Source: an uncultured Solirubrobacteraceae bacterium (GTDB lineage: Bacteria; Actinomycetota; Thermoleophilia; Solirubrobacterales; Solirubrobacteraceae). Taken from it: a stretch of DNA of 45,086 nt. Shown one piece after another: positions 1 through 8,913 of this stretch (position 1 is the stretch's first letter; each line of letters starts with the position of its first letter). The notes under the pieces were generated by a model. That model did no database searches, was not told where the DNA came from, and worked only from the letters and a program-made list of their open reading frames with translations. The translations under genes were made by a program, and so were the position numbers. The stretch covers positions 1 through 45,086 of the forward strand of contig CADCVQ010000166.1 in the NCBI GenBank assembly GCA_902806175.1. The letters are read 5' to 3'.

Positions 1-639
1 ATGGCGCTCGGCGATCTGCGCCGCGATCGCGAGGCCGCGGCCGCGCGGCCCGCGGCCGGCACGGGCGCGGCGCGTCAGCTCGGCCAGCCGAGCCGGCAGC
101 CCCGGCCCCTGGTCGATGACCTCGATGCGCACCTTCTGCGAGCCGACGAAGCGCGCCGTCAGCTCGATGCGCCCCGGCGCGTGCTCGAGCGAGTTGGCGA
201 CGAGGTTCGAGATCGCCTGCGCCAGGCGCAGGCGATCGCCGACGATGGTCGCTTGCGGCAGCACGCAGCCGAGCAGCACGTTGCTGTCGAAGGCGCACGC
301 GACGGCCTCCCAGCTGTGGAACTGCTCCTCCATGAGCTCGGCGACCTCGACGGGCTCGGCGCGGTCGAGCATGCGCCGCCCGCTGCGCGCGGCAGCGAAG
401 TCGTCGAGCGCGAGGCCCGCGCGGCGCAACTCGTGGTCGAGCGTCGCCAGGCGCTCTGCCGGCGCCTCGCACCGACGCTCCATCGTCGCGAGCGCGAGCC
501 GCACTGCGGTCAGCGGGCCGCGCAGCTCGTGGCAGGCCCGCGCGACGAGCTCACGGCGCCGGCGCAGCTCGAGCGCGGCGAGGACCGCGAGCGCGAAGCC
601 GGCGGCGGCCAGCGCCCATGGGAGGATGCTCGTGGGCAT
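1..639 (-). CDS. Sensor histidine kinase (3' part outside window)
   Basis: Membrane-anchored histidine kinase that probably phosphorylates the response regulator encoded just upstream. The translation starts MPTSILPW, followed by one hydrophobic helix (about residues 5-24), with no periplasmic sensor domain. An H-box reads ACHELRGPLTAVRLAL (about residues 34-49), the N-box region NLVANSLEHA, the G1 box IDQGPG, and a G2-like stretch GRGLAIAAQIAERH lies at the window edge. Dimerisation and ATPase domains are therefore present and the last part is cut off. The start is the ATG at 637-639. The gene lies 52 bp downstream of the regulator on the same strand, so they are probably one operon. The short N-terminus suggests it senses a membrane or cytoplasmic signal or works with another sensor; this is inference. 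Confidence 0.9.
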   Translation of the reverse strand, partial: MPTSILPWALAAAGFALAVLAALELRRRRELVARACHELRGPLTAVRLALATMERRCEAPAERLATLDHELRRAGLALDDFAAARSGRRMLDRAEPVEVAELMEEQFHSWEAVACAFDSNVLLGCVLPQATIVGDRLRLAQAISNLVANSLEHAPGRIELTARFVGSQKVRIEVIDQGPGLPARLAELTRRARAGRGPRGRGLAIAAQIAERH

Positions 640-691
640 GTGCTTGTACTAGCCGGCGAGCACAAGAAGTTCGCCCCCTCCTACTGCCCCG

Positions 692-1450
692 TCACGCGAC
701 CAGGCGCTCGTCGAGCGCCGCCGCGGCCGCCGACGGCGCATCGAGCAGCCGATAGCCGACGCCCCAGACGTTGACGACGTAGCGGTCGCCGTGGGCGCCG
801 AGCTTGCTGCGCAGCCTGCACGCGTGCGAGTCCAGCGTGCGCGTCGAGCCGCGCGAGCGGTAGCCCCAGATCGTTCGCAGCAGCTCGTCCTTGGTGAAGA
901 CCCTCGTCGGATCGGCGACGAGCGCGCGCAGCAGCGCGAACTCCTTCTGTGACAGCGCGACGCGCTCGCCGTGCAGGCGCACCTCGCGCGACGGCGGGTC
1001 GACCTCGAGCGCTCCGGCGCGCAGGCGCCCGTGCGACGGGCGGTGGTCGGCGCGGCGCAGCAGCGCCGCGATCCGGCCTCGCAGCTCCGGATAGGAGAAC
1101 GGCTTGCAGACATAGTCGTCGGCGCCGCGGTCGAAGCCGCGCACCCGGTCAAGCTCGGTCGCGCGGCCGCTGATGAGCATCAGCGGCATGTCGGGGTTCA
1201 TCCGGCTCGCGACGCCGTCGGCGCTGCGCACGCGGCGCAGCAGATCGAAGCCGCTGCCGTCGGGCAGGCCAACGTCGACGAGCGCGAGATCGGGGAACTT
1301 GCGCTCGATCAGGCTGAGGCCGGTCGAGGCGCAGTCGGCGACGAGCAGGTCGTAGCCGTCGGCGGTGAGGTTGTCGGCGAGGAACGTGCGCGTGGCGTCG
1401 TCGTCCTCGACGATGAGGATCGTGGAGAGATCGTCTTCGGTCATGCCCAT
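692..1450 (-). CDS. OmpR/PhoB-type response regulator
   Basis: DNA-binding response regulator of 252 residues. The N-terminal receiver has the acidic cluster EDDD (residues 15-18), the phospho-acceptor Asp59 in LVDVGLPDGSGFD, and the conserved Lys in DYVCKPFSYPEL. The C-terminal half is a winged-helix Trans_reg_C domain (LSQKEFALLRAL, then WGYRSRGSTRTLDSHACRLR and VWGVGYRL), normal for the OmpR class. Two in-frame ATGs (residues 1 and 3) are possible starts. It is first in the operon and the kinase follows after 52 bp. No target can be inferred from the sequence. Confidence 0.95.
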   Translation of the reverse strand: MGMTEDDLSTILIVEDDDATRTFLADNLTADGYDLLVADCASTGLSLIERKFPDLALVDVGLPDGSGFDLLRRVRSADGVASRMNPDMPLMLISGRATELDRVRGFDRGADDYVCKPFSYPELRGRIAALLRRADHRPSHGRLRAGALEVDPPSREVRLHGERVALSQKEFALLRALVADPTRVFTKDELLRTIWGYRSRGSTRTLDSHACRLRSKLGAHGDRYVVNVWGVGYRLLDAPSAAAAALDERLVA

Positions 1451-1588
1451 ATGAGGTGCGAGGTGGCGAGGATTCGCCCCCCGCGGCGCAGGCTTGGACC
1501 CGCGCCGCGGCAGATGCCGCGGACGGGGTGCAACTTCGCGTGCACTCAGACGCCGGAGAAGGAGTCCTGCCTAGGATGCCGACGCGTC

Positions 1589-2056
1589 ATGGACGAGACA
1601 CAGCGACGCGGCAACTATGACTCGGGGGAGGACTTCGTCCTCGAGTACGGGGAGCTGCGCTTCACCTTCAACGAGCGCGACTTCGGCGAGCGTTGCGAGC
1701 AGGCTGCTCTGAAGCTCTGCTTCGTCCACGGACGCCTCGGCGAGAACGAGCTCGACGACCTCGTCAACCTGGCGGTCAACGGCGAGATCCAGGCCCCCGC
1801 CTCGGGCTTGGGCGAGCACGTCAACGACTGCTGGCCGGAGCTGTGCGGCCCGTCGGACCGCTCGCTCGTGCACTGGTTGCGGCGCCTGGTCTTCCGCTCC
1901 GCCTGGCTTGACCAGCGCGTCAAGGAGGGCGAGCTGGACATCGCGTTCTGCGTCGATACGCGGACCTTCGGCTACATCCAGCCCGATCGCGGCGGCGAGG
2001 CGATCGAGCTTTCACCCGAGCCCTCCTGGGACCGGGTCGCCTACGTGCCGCGCTGA
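1589..2056 (+). CDS. Uncharacterised acidic protein, 155 aa
   Basis: I do not recognise this family. The protein is 155 residues, soluble and acidic, with no signal peptide or membrane segment. It begins MDETQRRGNYDSGEDF and ends WDRVAYVPR. A central Cys/Trp-containing stretch (NDCWPELCGPSDRSLVHWL) is followed by a predicted helical and strand region. The ATG at 1589 is chosen because AGGA at 1573-1576 lies 12 nt upstream and because the same frame further upstream runs antisense through the response regulator. It is transcribed divergently from that regulator and converges with the Rho-like gene, whose stop is 19 bp away. Codon composition is typical of real genes here. Confidence 0.7.
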   Translation: MDETQRRGNYDSGEDFVLEYGELRFTFNERDFGERCEQAALKLCFVHGRLGENELDDLVNLAVNGEIQAPASGLGEHVNDCWPELCGPSDRSLVHWLRRLVFRSAWLDQRVKEGELDIAFCVDTRTFGYIQPDRGGEAIELSPEPSWDRVAYVPR

Positions 2057-2074
2057 CGTACCAGCGAGCGGTTC

Positions 2075-3430
2075 CTAGCCGATCGCGACCGACCGCGCCT
2101 CGGCGATCGCCTCGGCCCCCTTCTCCCCCACGAGCAGTTCGGCGCGCAGCGTCGCGCTTGCGGCGAGGTCGAGCGCCGGCAGGCGCCCGGCCGCGGTCAG
2201 CGCGGCGTCGAGTGCGATGACCGTCGTCTCGCCGCCGACAGGCGCCCCGGCCGTCGCCACGATCGTCAGCGACCCGCCGTCGGCGATGTTGCGCGCGGCC
2301 GCCAGCGACCGGCGGGCGAGCGGTGCGGGCAGGTGCTCGAGCGTGTCGATCAGCACGACGGCGTGGCCGCCGCGCGCGGCGACCCGGCGACCGGTCTCGA
2401 TCGCGCGCTCGATCGCCTGGCCGTGCGCGTCGACCGCAGCGCCGAGGCCGAGCTCGACGACGGGCTGCAGCGGACCCGCCCTCCAGTCACCGAGCTCCTC
2501 GGGGCGAACGCCGGCGAGCACGACGCTGCACTCGAGGTCCTCCTGGCCGGCGAGGGCGACGGCGACGCGACGCAGCGCCTCCGTCTTGCCGGCGCGCGGG
2601 CCGCCGACGATGACGACGCGCGAGCCGCGGCCGAACGGCGTGAGCCACTCGATCGCCTTCAGCGTGATGTCGTCGTCGTCGAGCGCGATGCGCTCGGTCG
2701 CCCACGTGCAGGGCAGGTCGTCGTACTTCGTGCCCTCGGCGACCTCGTCGGCCGCGCGGCCGTTGATCGTGTCGACGCGGATCAGCGACGGGTAGCGCTC
2801 CGAGCGGCGCGGCGGGCGCACCGGCCCGCCGACCTCGTCGCCGGAGACGAGCTCGCAGCGGCGTACCTGCGCGGCCGAGATGTAGACGTCGTCATCGGAA
2901 GGCTCGGGCGGCGACACGCGCACGAAGCCCGAACCGTTTGGCAGCAGCTCGACGGTGCCGGTGACGACGCGGTCCTCGGCCGGCGCGCTGTCGCGCTCGC
3001 CGTCGCGGTCGCGATCACGATCTCGGCCGCGCCCCCCGCGCTCGCCGCGCTCGCGGCCGCCGCGCGGTCCGGCGAGCACCGCCTCGGGCACTGCGGCGGG
3101 CACCGACTCGGCCTCGCCCTCGTCCTCGCCGACCTCGATGTCGCCCGGATCGCGATCGCGCGTGCGACTACGGGCGCGGCCGCCGCGGCGCGAGCGGCGC
3201 GCGGGCTTCTCGTCGACGTCGGCGCCGGCCTCGGCGCGCGCCTCGGCGTCGGCAACGACGCCATCCTCGGCGTCGGGCTCGTCGCCGTTGGCGCCCTGGC
3301 GCTCGATGATCGCGGCGATGAGGTCAGCCTTGCGCAGGCGGCGAAAGCCGTCCATTCCGAGCTCTGAGGCGATCTCGTGCAGATCGGCGAGGGGGCTGGA
3401 TTCCAGCGCGGAGCGAGAGATGACGGACAT
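2075..3430 (-). CDS. rho: Divergent Rho-type transcription termination factor, catalytic loops lost
   Basis: Homologue of the hexameric RNA helicase Rho, 451 residues. Order: Rho-N helical domain (about 8-45, ending RLRKADLIAAIIERQ); a charged Arg/Gly/Asp-rich linker (about 46-153); a well-conserved cold-shock-type RNA-binding domain (about 155-222, with DDVYISAAQVRR and RPPRRSERYPSLIRVD); then the RecA-like ATPase. Walker A is kept (GGPRAGKT, Lys282, Thr283), as is the Walker B Asp362. By alignment to E. coli Rho the catalytic Glu211 is Val308 (AGVRPEE instead of IDERPEE), Arg353 is Gly415 and Arg366 is Leu428. The Q-loop and R-loop segments are shortened by roughly 15-20 residues each. It may bind RNA and nucleotide but looks poorly equipped for translocation. 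An AGGAGG at 3436-3441 supports the start. It follows folP on the same strand after 72 bp. Confidence 0.85.
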   Translation of the reverse strand: MSVISRSALESSPLADLHEIASELGMDGFRRLRKADLIAAIIERQGANGDEPDAEDGVVADAEARAEAGADVDEKPARRSRRGGRARSRTRDRDPGDIEVGEDEGEAESVPAAVPEAVLAGPRGGRERGERGGRGRDRDRDRDGERDSAPAEDRVVTGTVELLPNGSGFVRVSPPEPSDDDVYISAAQVRRCELVSGDEVGGPVRPPRRSERYPSLIRVDTINGRAADEVAEGTKYDDLPCTWATERIALDDDDITLKAIEWLTPFGRGSRVVIVGGPRAGKTEALRRVAVALAGQEDLECSVVLAGVRPEELGDWRAGPLQPVVELGLGAAVDAHGQAIERAIETGRRVAARGGHAVVLIDTLEHLPAPLARRSLAAARNIADGGSLTIVATAGAPVGGETTVIALDAALTAAGRLPALDLAASATLRAELLVGEKGAEAIAEARSVAIG

Positions 3431-3502
3431 ACGGTCCTCCTGTGGATCGTCGGTTGGCGTCCGGCCGCGTTGGACAGCGGCAGGCGACTTGTGGGGCAGA
3501 CC

Positions 3503-4456
3503 TTAGCGCGCGTGGCGGATCGTGTCATCGAGCGCGAGACGCGCATCGACGGCGCCCTCACCGCGCAGCGCCGCGCGCACGACGAGGTAATCCGCCGCGG
3601 CGACGACATCGTGGACGCGCAGGACGTGGGCGCCCGCGTCAAGCCCGTGCCCGATCGCGGCGAGCGTGCCCGCGAGCCGATCGGCGGGTGCGCGGCCCGT
3701 GAGCGCTCCGACGAAGTCCTTGCGCGACACCGCCAGCAGCAGTGGGCGGCCGAGCTCGTGCAGCTCGTCCAGCCGGCTCAGCAGCGCGATCGTCTGCGCC
3801 GGCGTCTTGGCGAAGTCGGGGCCGGGATCGAGGATCATCTGCTCGTCGGCCACGCCGTGATCGCGCGCGACCTGCATCCGCTCGGCGAGAAAGCCCAGGA
3901 CGTCGGCGACGATGTCGTCGTAGAACCCGGGATCCTGCAGACGCTGCTTCGGAGCGGCCCGCGTGTGCATGAGCACGAGCGCCGCGCCCGTCCGCGCGCA
4001 GACGCCGGCCAGCGCCGGATCGCGCAGCCCGCTGACGTCGTTGACGATCGCGGCGCCCGCCTCGATCGCGGCCTGCGCGACAGGCGGCTTGTACGTGTCG
4101 ACGGAGACGATCGCGCCCAGCTCGCCGGCGAGTCGCCGCACGAGCGGCACGACGCGCGCGATCTCCTCGTCGACCGCGACCGGCGGGCGCAGCGTGATGC
4201 CCGACTCGCCGCCGACGTCGATGATGTCCGCCCCCGCGGCGAGCAGCTCGGCGGCGCGCGCGACCTGCGCGTCCAGGCCCGGGTACGCGCCGGCGTCCGA
4301 GAAGGAGTCCGGCGAGGCGTTGACGATCCCCATCAGCCACGGCCGCGCGCCGAGCGCGAACGTGCTCCCCGCGGCGGCGACCGTGTGCCTAGGTGCTGCT
4401 GCCCGCCGCACGTTCACCAGGCTCTCCCGGCGCCCGCTGCGGCCGGCGGGAGGCAC
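3503..4456 (-). CDS. folP: Dihydropteroate synthase
   Basis: Cytoplasmic enzyme of folate synthesis that condenses 6-hydroxymethyl-dihydropterin pyrophosphate with p-aminobenzoate. The 317-residue protein shows the TIM-barrel signatures in order: MGIVNASPDSFSDAG, IIDVGGESGITLRPP, IVSVDTYKPPVA, IVNDVSG, LMHTR, ILDPGPDFAKT, AVSRKDFVG and RVHDV. The second signature differs from the common GGESTRPG form by extra residues between Ser and Thr/Arg, so this is a diverged subtype. About 30 N-terminal residues precede the barrel and a later start is possible. The start lies 6 bp after the stop of the secreted-protein gene, so they are probably cotranscribed. Confidence 0.92.
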   Translation of the reverse strand: MPPAGRSGRRESLVNVRRAAAPRHTVAAAGSTFALGARPWLMGIVNASPDSFSDAGAYPGLDAQVARAAELLAAGADIIDVGGESGITLRPPVAVDEEIARVVPLVRRLAGELGAIVSVDTYKPPVAQAAIEAGAAIVNDVSGLRDPALAGVCARTGAALVLMHTRAAPKQRLQDPGFYDDIVADVLGFLAERMQVARDHGVADEQMILDPGPDFAKTPAQTIALLSRLDELHELGRPLLLAVSRKDFVGALTGRAPADRLAGTLAAIGHGLDAGAHVLRVHDVVAAADYLVVRAALRGEGAVDARLALDDTIRHAR

Positions 4457-4462
4457 TGCGCA

Positions 4463-6295
4463 TCAGCCGATCCGCACCGTCTTGCTGACGACGCGCTCGT
4501 TGCCGGCGCGGTCGCGGCCGGTGATCGTCAGCGGAAATGTGCCGGCGCCCCGGTAGCGGTGACTGGTGCGCAGGCGGGTGGTCGTGGCGCGGGTGCCCTT
4601 GGAGCGATCGCCCCAGGACACGACGACCGAGTGCAGGCCCGAGCGGTGGTGGCCCGGCTGGTCGGGGTCGCGCGCACGGACCGACAGCGTCACGACGCGA
4701 CGCGAGCGCTTGTAGCCGACGCTGACCAGCGGCAGGAGGTCGTCGATCCGCAGGCCGCGCACGCGCGTGCGCTTGACCTGCCCGCGCACGTCGACGGCGA
4801 GCACCTGCCACGTGTGGTTGGGCCCGAGGATCGGGGCGGGGAGCGTGAACGTCGTGCTCGTCGTCTCGCCCACGACCTTGCCGTCGACGGTGACGATGTA
4901 GCGCACGGCGCCCCACAGGCTGAACGACGGCTGCCAGCTCAGGCGCGGCAGCGGGCTCTGACAGCAGCGCTGCGAGGTGTAGCCGGCGAAGTTGCCGGGC
5001 GGGCGGTCCAGGTAGCCGGCGACGATCTTGCGGTCTTCGGCGCCGCCCTGCACCCAGGCGACGACGACGCCGCTCGCGCGGTCAGACGCGGCGTCGAAGC
5101 CGAGCTCCGGCACGACCGCCCCGAGCTCGGGCCGCGAGAGCACTTGCTCGATGGCCGCCTTGTCGTCCTCGATCGTGCGCACGCGCACGAACGGCGGCTC
5201 GCCGGCGCCCGCCAGCACGGCCGCCAGCAGGCCGCTGTTGTTCTCGGCCATCGTCGGCATGACCGCCGGGGCGGCGGCGCTCGGCCCGAAGAGGCGCGCG
5301 CCGGGGCCGAACTGGTCGCGCTCGAGCATCGACCACATCGGCTGGCCGCTGGGTGCGCCGGTCGTCATTGCCGCGCCGACGCCACGGCCGCTCATCTCGA
5401 TCCGCGGAGCCCCGACGGCCTCGCCGGCGTTGTCGTCGATTGCAACCGGCGGCTCGAAGCCCGTACCGCGCTGGCGGCGTGCGAGGATCCGCGTGCCACC
5501 GTCGGCGAAGCTCTGGCGAAAGACGACCCAGGCGTAGCTCGAGTCGTCCTCGGCGTCGACGTCGGGCAGGTCGGACGCAACGGGGACGCGTCCCTCGAAG
5601 TCGGCCGGGGTGAGGTCCTGCGGCGAGGTCGAGAGCGTGCTCGCGAACATCTTGCGCGCGTAGACGCGACCGCCCTCGCCCCAGGTCACGACGCCGATCC
5701 CGTCGGCGGAGATCGCCACCTGCGAGCGCCCGTCGCCGACGCCGGCTGCGCGTGCTGGATCGACGTCCGCCGGCTGCGCGAGGACGTCCCAGGTGTTCGT
5801 CCTGCGATCCAGGCGCGCCACGCGCACGTCGCCGCCGGCGGTGAAGGTCGCGTACGCCGTGCCGTTGATCGACAGGTCGACCGCCGGATCGCTGCCCGCG
5901 CCGAGCGCGACCGGCGCCGACCACGGACCGCCCGCGGTGCGCACGACCCCGTGCACCACGCCCCCGCTGACGAAGACGACGACGGTTCGGCCGGCGTCGG
6001 AGGCACCGGCGACCGGCTGCGAGCCCGGCGTCGGCAGCCCCGGGTCGATCCGCTCTCCGGGTGTGAAGACGCCGCCCTCGAAGCGCGCGACGAAGATGTG
6101 GTCGACGCCGTCGGCGCGCTTGACGTAGGTCAGCGCGCCGGTGCCGTCGCGCGCCAGGTCGAGGTCGCCGAGCGCGCGGATGTCGGCGCTGGGGCCGTCG
6201 ATCGCGTCGCCGAGGAAGAAGCCTGCATGGGCGGGCGCGGCCACGAGGACGGCGTGGGCCGCGAGCAGGGATGTGAGGAGCACAAGACGACGCAT
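4463..6295 (-). CDS. Secreted beta-rich protein with C-terminal PKD-like domain
   Basis: Uncharacterised 610-residue exported protein. A signal peptide is clear (MRRLVLLTSLLAAHAVLVAA then a cut near AHAG). The long middle part has repeating short motifs such as VARFEGGVFTPGERIDPG, GGVVHGVVRTAGGPWS and GDVRVARLDRRTNTWD, which fits a beta-propeller-like or sialidase-like fold without a recognisable active site. The last 90 residues look like a PKD/fibronectin-type domain (VVVSWGDRSKG, then SHRYRGAGTFPLTITGRDRAGN). A CC pair occurs in TSQRCCQSPLPR. It is probably a cell-surface or extracellular binding protein. It sits 32 bp downstream of glpD and 6 bp upstream of folP, a position that may reflect only cotranscription. 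Confidence 0.8.
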   Translation of the reverse strand: MRRLVLLTSLLAAHAVLVAAPAHAGFFLGDAIDGPSADIRALGDLDLARDGTGALTYVKRADGVDHIFVARFEGGVFTPGERIDPGLPTPGSQPVAGASDAGRTVVVFVSGGVVHGVVRTAGGPWSAPVALGAGSDPAVDLSINGTAYATFTAGGDVRVARLDRRTNTWDVLAQPADVDPARAAGVGDGRSQVAISADGIGVVTWGEGGRVYARKMFASTLSTSPQDLTPADFEGRVPVASDLPDVDAEDDSSYAWVVFRQSFADGGTRILARRQRGTGFEPPVAIDDNAGEAVGAPRIEMSGRGVGAAMTTGAPSGQPMWSMLERDQFGPGARLFGPSAAAPAVMPTMAENNSGLLAAVLAGAGEPPFVRVRTIEDDKAAIEQVLSRPELGAVVPELGFDAASDRASGVVVAWVQGGAEDRKIVAGYLDRPPGNFAGYTSQRCCQSPLPRLSWQPSFSLWGAVRYIVTVDGKVVGETTSTTFTLPAPILGPNHTWQVLAVDVRGQVKRTRVRGLRIDDLLPLVSVGYKRSRRVVTLSVRARDPDQPGHHRSGLHSVVVSWGDRSKGTRATTTRLRTSHRYRGAGTFPLTITGRDRAGNERVVSKTVRIG

Positions 6296-6327
6296 CGGAG
6301 CCTTTCAACCGGCGAGCAGCAGCAAAG

Positions 6328-8028
6328 TTACGCGCTGCCGACGACGCCTTCGGCGCGGGCCTCCGCAGCCCAGGCGTCAACCTGCGCTCGCCGCTGCTCC
6401 TCGTCCCACCCCAGCTCGGCCTGCAGGGCGGCCGCGACACGCTGCACGACAGTGCCGTCGTAGGCCAGGTCGCGGCCCGCGAGCAGGCCCAGCCGGGTGC
6501 GCCGCAGCAGGACGTCGGCGATCGAGGCGGCTTGCTCGCGGCGCACGGCGAAGGCGACCTCGGCGAGCAGGTCGGGCAGGCCGTCGACGATCGGCTGGGC
6601 GAGCTCGCCGCGCTCGCGCGCGACCGACAGCACGTCATGGGCGGCGTGGCCGTAGCGCCCCGCCAGCGCCGCCAGCGCCTCCTCCGGCACGCCCTCGACG
6701 CGCGGCAACTCGGCGACGGCGACGGGCGCCCCTAGCGGGATCTCGTGCGTGCGACACGGCGCGTCGCGCGCCTCGCGGTCGACGAGACGGTCGACGGTCA
6801 TCTTCGCCATCCGCCGCCAGGTCGTGAGCTTGCCCCCCGTGATCGTCACCATGCCGCTCGACGTCTCGTAGAGCTCGGCCTTGCGCGAGATGTCGACGGA
6901 CTTCTTCGGGTCGCCCGTCGTGATCAGCGGCCGGACTCCCGCGTAGGCGCCCGTCAGGTCGTCTGCGGCCAGGGACGCGCCGAAGTACTCGTTCGCGGCC
7001 TCGAGCAGGTACGCGATGTCCTCCTCGGCCGGCGCGACGTGGTGGTCGTGCAGCTCGCCGGCGAAGTCGTTGTCGGTCGTTCCGAGCAGGGTTCGCCCCA
7101 GCCACGGCAGCGCGAAGATCGAGCGCCCGCCGCCCGCCGGGACGATCGCGCCGCCGCCGGCGAGCGGCAGATCCTCGTGGTGCAACGTGATGTGCGTGCC
7201 GCGGCTGGGCGCGATGCGGGGCACCTCGGCCTCGTCGTGCAGCTCCTCCGGGCGCAGGCGGTCCGCCCAGACGCCGGTCGCGTTGACGACGTTCGCGGCG
7301 CGCACGACGAAGTCCGTGCCGCCGGCGCCGTCGCGCACCTTCACGCCCGCGGCGCGGCCGGCGTCGTCGCGCACGAGCTCGGTGACGTTCACGCGGTTGG
7401 CCATGACCGCGCCGAAACGCTCGGCCTCCCCGAGGACCGTCAGGACCAGCCGGGCGTCGTCGGTCTGGCAGTCGTAGAACAGGTAGCCCGACGTCGGCGC
7501 GCGATCGGCGAGCGCCGGGATCAGCTCGAGCACCTCGTCGCCGGAGATCACCCGGTGGCGCTCGGGACTCCAGTCGGAGAAGTCGCTTGCGAGCTCCGCC
7601 ACCGGCCGGCCGCGGCGCGCGCGCGGGTAGCGCGAGCGCCCGCGCAGGCGCTCGACCGCCATCACGTCATAGAGGTTCAGGCCGACGCCCGTCAGCCGGT
7701 CGGGCCGCGCGCCCTCGAACGCCGCCACGACGAGCGGCAGCGGCCGCACCAGGTGCGGCGCCAGCGCGACCATCAGCTGGCGCTCGAGCAGCGCCTCGCG
7801 CACGAGCCCGAGGTCGAAGTTCTGCAGGTAGCGCAGCCCTCCGTGGACGAGCTTCGACGACCGGCTGGACGTGCCAGCCGCGAAGTCCGCGCGCTCGACG
7901 AGCGCGACGCTGTAGCCGCGCGTGGCGGCGTCCAACGCCACGCCCGCACCCGTGATTCCGCCGCCGATCACGACGACGTCGAACTGCTCCTCGGCGAGGG
8001 CGGTGAGGGCGTCGGCACGATCGATCAT
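6328..8028 (-). CDS. glpD: FAD-dependent glycerol-3-phosphate dehydrogenase
   Basis: Membrane-associated flavoenzyme that oxidises sn-glycerol-3-phosphate to dihydroxyacetone phosphate and passes electrons to quinones. The 566-residue length is normal. The N-terminus has the FAD-binding dinucleotide fold (DVVVIGGGITGAGVALDAA) and the family signature SSRSSKLVHGGLRYLQNF. The middle contains IVPAGGGRSIFALPWLGRTL and GTTDNDF. The C-terminal part contains TITGGKLTTWRRMAKMTVD and the helical domain typical of GlpD. No glpF, glpK or glpR is next to it. The start ATG at 8028 is only 30 bp from the divergent start at 8059, so both promoters must overlap the neighbouring coding region or be very compact. 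Confidence 0.93.
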   Translation of the reverse strand: MIDRADALTALAEEQFDVVVIGGGITGAGVALDAATRGYSVALVERADFAAGTSSRSSKLVHGGLRYLQNFDLGLVREALLERQLMVALAPHLVRPLPLVVAAFEGARPDRLTGVGLNLYDVMAVERLRGRSRYPRARRGRPVAELASDFSDWSPERHRVISGDEVLELIPALADRAPTSGYLFYDCQTDDARLVLTVLGEAERFGAVMANRVNVTELVRDDAGRAAGVKVRDGAGGTDFVVRAANVVNATGVWADRLRPEELHDEAEVPRIAPSRGTHITLHHEDLPLAGGGAIVPAGGGRSIFALPWLGRTLLGTTDNDFAGELHDHHVAPAEEDIAYLLEAANEYFGASLAADDLTGAYAGVRPLITTGDPKKSVDISRKAELYETSSGMVTITGGKLTTWRRMAKMTVDRLVDREARDAPCRTHEIPLGAPVAVAELPRVEGVPEEALAALAGRYGHAAHDVLSVARERGELAQPIVDGLPDLLAEVAFAVRREQAASIADVLLRRTRLGLLAGRDLAYDGTVVQRVAAALQAELGWDEEQRRAQVDAWAAEARAEGVVGSA

Positions 8029-8058
8029 TCAGCAATCAGTCTGGCAGGGGTTCAAGCA

Positions 8059-8913
8059 ATGGCGCCCGCGTGCCGAATGGGACCTATGCTCGCAATTCGC
8101 TCGCGCCGTGCAGCGGCGCTCCTCTCGATCGGAGCGCTCAGCGCCGGTACAGCCGTCGCCGCAGCGCCCGCACAGGCCCAGCTGCTCGGTGGCGCGCTGC
8201 CGAACATCGGGACCATCATCACGGGCACCGGCGAGACGCTCGGCGGCACGCTCGACAGCGTCGTGCCCGGCGTCGGCGGCGTCGTCACGGGTGTCACCGG
8301 CAGCGTCGGCGGAGTCGTCACCGGCGTGCAGGACACCGTGACGGGGACGCTGGATCAGACGCTCGGCAGCGTCCTCAGCGGCGGTGGCGGGTTGCTTCCG
8401 ACCGACGTCCTCAACACGCTGCTCGGCACGCTGCTGGGCAACAGCACGGCCGCGCCCGGGACGCCCGGCACCGGGAACTCCGGCGGCGTCATCGTGCTCA
8501 GCGGCGGCTCGGTCGGCCCTGGCGGCATCGTCCTCGACGCGAGCGCCCCGCGCCCGACGGTCAAGGTCCTCTCCAAGCTCAAGCAGATCGGCTCCAGCGG
8601 CAAGATGCGCCTGGAGATCCGCACGAACGAGCCCGGCATCGTCGCCGTCGCCGGCAAGGTTCGCCCCGGCGCCGCGGTGAAGGCCAAGCGCGGCACGCAG
8701 GCCGCCAAGCACTCGCGCAAGCTCATCAAGATCCCGCAGATCACGCTCGGCTACCGCAAGGCCGGAAAGCTCGTCGTCACGGTCCGCCTGTCGCGCGCCG
8801 CACAGCGCGCGCTGGGTCGCTCCAAGAACGCCAAGATGTCGGTCGGGACGCTCGCCGTCGACGTCTTCAAGAACCAGGATTCCGACAGCGCGAAGGTCAA
8901 CATCAAGCGCTAG
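8059..8913 (+). CDS. Secreted Gly/Val/Thr-rich repeat protein
   Basis: Exported protein of about 284 residues, function unknown. The signal peptide (RRAAALLSIGALSAGTAVAA, cut near AQAQ) is followed by a low-complexity segment of degenerate GGVVTGV / GGTLDSVV / GSVLSG repeats (about 45-130). A conserved-looking basic C-terminal domain of about 115 residues follows, beginning PTVKVLSKLKQIGSSGKMRL and ending SDSAKVNIKR, probably an immunoglobulin-like beta domain. Three in-frame ATGs exist (8059, 8077, 8086). The first has AGGGG at 8046-8050 at good distance. The architecture of signal, flexible repeat and beta domain suggests a cell-envelope or surface polymer protein; this is inference. Confidence 0.75.
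   Translation: MAPACRMGPMLAIRSRRAAALLSIGALSAGTAVAAAPAQAQLLGGALPNIGTIITGTGETLGGTLDSVVPGVGGVVTGVTGSVGGVVTGVQDTVTGTLDQTLGSVLSGGGGLLPTDVLNTLLGTLLGNSTAAPGTPGTGNSGGVIVLSGGSVGPGGIVLDASAPRPTVKVLSKLKQIGSSGKMRLEIRTNEPGIVAVAGKVRPGAAVKAKRGTQAAKHSRKLIKIPQITLGYRKAGKLVVTVRLSRAAQRALGRSKNAKMSVGTLAVDVFKNQDSDSAKVNIKR

Noticed and set aside
1-774. Plus-strand frame beginning at base 1
   Set aside because: It is antisense of the histidine kinase, whose H, N, G1 and G2 boxes are clear on the minus strand.
3377-6463. 1028-codon open frame on the plus strand
   Set aside because: It is antisense to folP and the secreted protein gene, is extremely rich in Arg, Ala, Asp and Gly, and has no family features. It is a GC-content shadow.
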